NCBI GenBank assembly: GCA_015478945.1
Contig: JABUQX010116830.1
Location: 10,001-22,743, forward strand
DNA: 12,743 bases
Source: Trachelipus rathkii
Taxonomy: Eukaryota; Arthropoda; Malacostraca; Isopoda; Trachelipodidae
Direction: 5' to 3'
Made by a program: the position numbers and the translations under genes. Positions 7,097-12,743 of this stretch are shown piece after piece. The notes under the pieces were generated by a model. That model was not told the DNA's origin. It worked only from the letters and a program-made list of their open reading frames with translations, and did no database searches. How positions within the stretch are numbered: position 1 is the first letter of the stretch; the number at the start of each line of letters is the position of its first letter.

Positions 7097-7139
<43 letters not shown>

Positions 7140-7199
7140 ATTATAAATTTTATAATATAAATATATATATATATATATATAATATATAAATATATATAT
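7088..7199. repeat. (TA)n dinucleotide microsatellite
   Basis: A clean (TA)n run of more than 45 bases sits at the left and centre, followed by TTTTATTATAAATTT and more (TA)n. The Y/I-rich frame at 7004-7189 is translated repeat. Confidence 0.93.
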
Positions 7200-7539
7200 T
7201 GCATACAATAATGATATTTGTCATATATGTTGATGTTGGTATAAGGGCATATAATATATATATAAACGGCCAGTTGAACATTTCCAGATATGAGTTACTA
7301 TATTAAGTAGAAAGAAAAGGTGAAAGCTAAGGTAATTAACATGCACTAGATGAAGATCACTTTAATTTCAAAACTCTAGACTATAAAGTATTGAGAAACT
7401 TTTTTCATGTTGCGCAATATTAATTAAACTATTGTATTCTGATACTACTACTAGTATACTCACTACTAATCGTATGTATATATGTATATTGACAATTTCA
7501 ATATAATTATATACAATTGTTTTAATTAGTTGTTTTAAA
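7200..7539. other. AT-rich unique sequence, no gene seen
   Basis: There are short (TA) runs around 7249-7264, otherwise unique sequence. Nothing RNA-like or repeat-derived is recognisable. Confidence 0.5.
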
Positions 7540-7613
7540 GATAGTGACCCATTATGCTTTTTTCCAAGACCAGGATTTCCCCTCAAGATTTCAGCATCGC
7601 CTGTCGGAGACAT
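7540..7613 (-). other. Weak minus-strand coding-like segment starting MSPTGDAEIL
   Basis: On the minus strand an ATG at 7613-7611 opens a frame whose first 28 or so residues (MSPTGDAEILRGNPGLGKKH, then NGSLSLKQ) come from GC-richer DNA. The frame then runs into AT-rich DNA to a stop at 7368. No donor site of quality is seen where composition changes. I recognise no family. It may be a chance frame. Confidence 0.1.
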
Positions 7614-7976
7614 GGCTTAGAAACTGTGATAAAGAATTGTTCAATGACTGTTATTTTATCAGTATAGTAACTATTAAAAGACAGGGATAGAAAAATAACA
7701 AAGATGAGGGTTTAATTTGAGTTTTAATAATAAATATGCATAATATGAGGATAGCTCGGATATGCAGTATAAGGAAATTGCGAAAAGCTAGCAGTAACAT
7801 TTTGAATGTAACGAAAATAGTGTTTTACAGTATACAAAGTTGTAGAATTTTATATATATTGCAATAAACACAACAATAAATTTAACAATAAAAAAACTTA
7901 TCAGAAAAGATTAAGAAGAAAGAATAATTTAATTAAGTTTTCGAGATTACCTTTTTCTGAACATTCTGATGAAATT
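7614..7976. other. AT-rich unique sequence, no gene seen
   Basis: A-rich sequence with CAATAAA and AACAATAAA words near 7860-7890. These could act as poly-A signals on the + strand but also occur by chance at this base composition. Confidence 0.5.
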
Positions 7977-8200
7977 CTATATGAAAACTGGTTTAAAGTA
8001 AACTATGTCAAATTGCTCATCAGTCTGCAGGGCAATAAAACCACTTAATACGTGTGTGGATGTGCTACATCGGAATGTAAACATGAGTGGCCCATACCCG
8101 AATTCTTGAAGATGTGGAAAAAGTATTACCACACTGACAAGTGAGTATGATAGGGCTGAGGAATTGGAAGCTGCCGGTAAATGCTGAGATACCTGACTAT
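7977..8200 (-). other. Weak minus-strand coding-like segment
   Basis: A minus-strand frame with no ATG at its 5' end runs for about 80 residues of mixed composition (including QHLPAASNSSALSYS, a hydrophobic LVSVVILF, and FGYGPLMFTFRCSTSTHVLS). It ends in TAG just below 7980. GC content is higher than in neighbouring sequence. CATCTTCAAG and CCCTGCAG inside it resemble acceptor sites. I cannot assign a family. A fragment of a gene or of an old transposon is possible, as is chance. Confidence 0.13.
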
Positions 8201-9121
8201 TTATTATATCCTTAGAATGTATCAAGATGAACGAAGAAGTAATTATGTATGTTTTTCAATATATCTAAGATATATGTAAACTTGATAAACTTATGAAAGA
8301 CTCATAATGTTCCGATATACGTTTACATTGCACTCCATTTGAGATGATGGAGTACATACTTTCGTCTAGTTAGTCATGATACGCGTATATGGTCTCCACT
8401 AATATCATTCACATAAGAGCAAAATCTTATAATAAGTCAGCTATAGATATATAGCGAGACAATAGGAAAAGGCAAGTATCCACCGCCTACGTACTCTCCT
8501 ATAAATCACTACTATAATATACCAAATTTAAAATGTAGAAGTTCTATAAGTTAATAGTATTGACATAATAAAAGTGGCAATCACCTTATGAGGTCAATGA
8601 GTACAAGATAGAGGGAAGATACTATGTCTTAATAAATAATGGCTCTATTAAGAGCTTCTGCAACTAAATAAGATTATAGTAAGTATAGTAATGTATGGTA
8701 TATCGCCCTATATAATAATGTCAGAGGTCACCTTCTACTGAACTTATTCTACTACTAAATAATCACTAGCAGTATATGAGGAAACAAATATCCTAGATAA
8801 ACATCATACACCAGTAATAGAATATTTTATAATTAAAACACACATACACTATATACATATATAATATAAATCAAATAAAAATATATACAATAACTCTAGT
8901 ATATAGACTGTGATCTAGAGCAATGAGATATAAATATTTTAAATAAGAGAATCGTATATAGAAAAAAAAATTTTATATTAATACTCATTAGTATTACAAA
9001 ATATTCATTAAATATTACTATACCGATATTAATCAGTGTACTTGGTATAGGCGTGAGTGTAGACGATAGTATTAGTAATATAATGTATAGCTTTATATAT
9101 ATACTATATATTATATATATC

Positions 9122-9157
<36 letters not shown>

Positions 9158-10714
9158 CATATTAAGTATAAAATATATTGAAATAATAAAATATATTTTA
9201 TGTCGCTAATTAGCTTTATGTTTAGTATATACTTCTTATACTCATATTGTAATTTAAAGAATATCTGAATATTATATATATTTATATATAGCTAAAATGA
9301 GATGATGTTCTATATATATATATGTAGAAACTTTCGGTATTTTATAATATATATTAATCAATATATATAATGCGCTATATTATATATTAGTATTATATAC
9401 TATTACTATATGGATACTAGTATATATACTATATCGATAATACTAGTAGCATATCTTGGGTCCAGGATGATTCATATAGTAATATAGATTATTATTATAT
9501 TTATATATTATATCTGAGTAATATACATATATATATAGTAATACTATCATATATACATGAGTAGTAATACATCGCTTGTAAGAATTTTATAGGTACAAGT
9601 ATATATATGTATAGTATATATATAATAGTATGAAATAAATAAGATCTATTATTAATTACTGGCAGAGTTGATTTAGGGGAATATATGAGATATGCAATAT
9701 AGCCTATAGAATATTTTGAAAACAGTAGTTTTATTAGTATTATTATTTATAATTATCTCTTCGATTTATTGTTCTGAGTGAGTGATGAATATAAAATATA
9801 CTAAAAGGACTACAATATATACTATACGGTACACTTATAGTAAAATATATTACGGCGGATTCATCCTCATATTGGTCTGTGACTACCTACTATATAAATA
9901 CTTTTACTTACGTAAATCATATATATTATAAAAGGTAAGGTAATTTTCCATACGTCTATTTATCAGATATATATATATGGAATTTTATAATCATATTATT
10001 AATTAATTAGATTATATATCCGGGTAGGCACTATACGTACTCACTGGGTATTTATACATTCTATAAGTTATACTAGTATATATATGAGCAATATCTAATT
10101 AGCGGGTACCGGTTAGTGCTATACTACATCATCTCTTATATAATATATGTGGATCAATAGGTATTATTGACTGAGATAGACTCAAATATATATATACTAT
10201 CTATCCAGTATAGGATATATAGGGTATCTATTATACGGGGGTAGTGGAGTATATAGGGTAGGGGGCTTATAGGTGGTAGGGGTGGCTATACTACACTTAT
10301 CATTGCATAGATATGCTCTATATATACCCTATATATATATACTCATATAAACTATATTATATGTAGTAGGGTAGGTTGTGTGGATATAGCGTAACTATTA
10401 GCACGCTATACCTATAAGGGGAGGGTAGTATAAACCTAATCAGCTATTTAGAGGGGCCTACTACACTAAGGTTCTATAGGGTAGGTATAGTGAAATGTGA
10501 GTTTGTAATAAGTACTATTATTTTCTATATGCTGTAGCGCGTTATATAAAAATATAATATATAATATCATGATATTAGGTATGTGTATGCTTACAAGTAG
10601 ACATACTATAGGTAGGTGATGGAGCTTAATGAGTAGTGGTATCTTACATTTTCAAAATTATACTTATATGTGAAGAAAGTTTATTAGGATTGGCTGATAA
10701 AAATTAAATGTATA

Positions 10715-10908
10715 TTCATATATATATACTAGTAATTATATAGTATTATATAGTATACTATATATATATAGTTATAGGATAGTATGTATATAGTATATAT
10801 AATATATCTTAATTATATATATATAAGAGTATATATTAAATATATATATATCTATTATATATAGAGTATAGTAGGTAATATATATATATATATATATATA
10901 TAGTGTTA

Positions 10909-10939
<31 letters not shown>

Positions 10940-10978
10940 TATTACTATTATATATATTATCATATATTATATATATTA
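10715..10978. repeat. (TA)n-rich block, interrupted
   Basis: Long TATATA runs are separated by TAGTATA, TTAATTA and AGAGTATAG interruptions, and the cleanest runs are near 10880-10931. The Y/I-rich minus-strand frame 10963-10772 is translated repeat. Confidence 0.88.
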
Positions 10979-11040
10979 ATGATAATAGTATTATCATTGT
11001 CCATATTATTATTATTATGGTGGAGATTACACTTCACTGC

Positions 11041-11390
11041 GCAGAAATATAGTAATATATATATAATTATATATATATATACTATAGTATTATATAATGA
11101 TTATATATATTATATTAATAATTATTTTATTATATATATATTATATATACTACTACTATACACTATCCTAGAATATATAAATATTATATATTAGTAGTAG
11201 GATAATCATATTATATATATATATATATACATATATATATTATATATATATAATATATATATATAATATACATGTATATATATATATTATATAACAATTA
11301 ATCAAGAGTCAATTCTTTAGTTTCTAAATACTAGATAATATGTCCATTACTATAATACATATATATATAATATATATATATATATTAACG

Positions 11391-11425
<35 letters not shown>

Positions 11426-11480
11426 CTATTATATTATATCATTATATATATTATATATATATAACCAGATATATTATATA
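11041..11480. repeat. (TA)n-rich blocks flanking a short unique segment
   Basis: (TA)n runs at about 11041-11297 and 11358-11480 are separated by about 60 bases of unique sequence (ATTAATCAAGAGTCAATTC and following). Interruptions with TAATA and TACTA are frequent. The Y/I-rich frame at 10979-11194 is an artefact. Confidence 0.87.
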
Positions 11481-11585
11481 AGACAACTGTAAGTAAATCA
11501 AGAAACAAGGTAGAATGTGAGTTGGTCATTAGATTTAAGTACCAGAGTACTAATTAAAGAAAAAATAACAAAGCTCAATTGACCT

Positions 11586-11713
11586 AGAGAGAGAAGAGAG
11601 AGAGAAGAGAGAGTAAGTGAGAGAGAGATAGATGTAGTGAGAGGCGAGTGAATGAGAAGTAGGAGACAGGTAGTAGAGAGTGAGAGTAGCCAGGAGAGGA
11701 GAGAGAGAGGAGA

Positions 11714-11753
<40 letters not shown>

Positions 11754-11766
11754 GAGAGAGAGAAAA
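11586..11766. repeat. (GA)n microsatellite, left half interrupted
   Basis: The right half (11692-11766) is 75 bases of pure purine on the + strand, with about 24 bases of perfect (AG)n near 11718-11744. The left half is AG repeat broken by T, C and TA insertions. The minus-strand S/L frame through it is an artefact. Confidence 0.93.
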
Positions 11767-11979
11767 CATAAATATAAGATTGAGATATTGAAAATAGTGA
11801 GTAAGATTTCCCTGAAAAAATATTTACTTATTTAATTTATTATTGTATTCCTTTTACGGGAGCGATTTGATTGTTCGCCGAAATTATTTGAAACCTTGGC
11901 GATGTTATTTGAAACCAGATTCGTTCTCAGAGATTTATATTTTATTGAATAGAACAAATTTTGTGAAATTTGAAGGCTT

Positions 11980-11980
<1 letters not shown>
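11767..11980. other. Short unique sequence with a 21-bp tandem duplication
   Basis: This is the only non-repetitive sequence in the last 1.2 kb. TTATTTGAAACC occurs at 11884-11895 and again at 11905-11916, a 21-base offset. On the minus strand this gives a repeated VSNN within a hydrophilic frame (NLVSNNIAKVSNNFGEQSN). That frame is then swallowed by the (TAA)n array, and no gene is called. Confidence 0.5.

Positions 11981-12743
<763 letters not shown>

Larger units (their letters stand above)
8250..11580. other. Noisy TA/TAG/CTA-rich region, no gene
   Basis: From about 8250 the sequence changes texture. It is dominated by TATA, TATAG, CTATA, TAGTA and ACTA words, and almost every simple repeat is broken by a single G, C or doubled base every few units. 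In contrast the (TA)n tracts at 2151-4142 are mostly clean. There are no open frames of interest and no RNA-like folds. The region includes short (TA)n islands at about 9094-9157, 10715-10978, 11041-11297 and 11358-11480. Two explanations fit: an old, point-mutated satellite or microsatellite expanse, or assembly from few uncorrected long reads. The abrupt onset and scattered single-base interruptions make the second a serious possibility. Confidence 0.6.

Overview
The window looks like a repeat-dominated, gene-poor stretch of an arthropod nuclear genome. A decapod crustacean (penaeid shrimp, crab or crayfish) is the best fit. This is inferred from the very high density of simple sequence repeats, the two arrays of the arthropod telomeric pentamer TTAGG/CCTAA at interstitial positions, one tRNA-derived SINE-like insertion followed by a (TA)n tract, and the strong AT bias. 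Nothing points to a bacterium, plasmid, phage or virus. No open reading frame is long, and none matches a protein family I recognise. Most long frames are translated (TA)n, (TTA)n, (CT)n or poly-T and are not genes.

Layout. Positions 1-1550 are AT-rich unique sequence holding one small GC-richer segment (391-471) that looks like a terminal coding exon behind a good splice acceptor. Positions 1551-2287 are (TTA)n, (TGATT)n and (TA)n. A degenerate TTAGG array lies at 2422-2557, followed by more (TA)n. Positions 2708-3420 are unique or weakly repetitive, then (TA)n, then the SINE-like element (3608-3773), more (TA)n and a poly-T/poly-A foldback (4258-4467). Positions 4468-6660 are the most gene-like part. 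They hold several GC-richer segments with plausible splice signals (4697-4756, 5330-5484, 5857-6014, 6486-6516), interrupted by a 187-nt pure pyrimidine tract and a (TA)n block. A CCTAA array lies at 6680-6882, in the opposite orientation to the first telomeric-type array. Positions 7200-8250 are quieter unique sequence with two weak minus-strand frames. From about 8250 to 11580 the texture changes to a TA-rich sequence in which nearly every repeat is broken by single bases, with a G-run island at 10.2-10.5 kb. This is either an old decayed satellite-like region or poorly polished assembly. The right end is (GA)n (11586-11766), a short unique stretch with a 21-bp tandem duplication, and long (TAA)n arrays to the end.

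How the genes work together cannot be stated. At most, the window lies in introns or flanks of one or more genes, with a few candidate exons on the + strand. All exon calls rest on splice-like signals, local base composition and open frame, not on homology, and their confidence is set low accordingly. I see no convincing new biological system. The items most worth checking are the candidate exons, the opposed telomeric-type arrays and the abrupt texture change near 8.3 kb.
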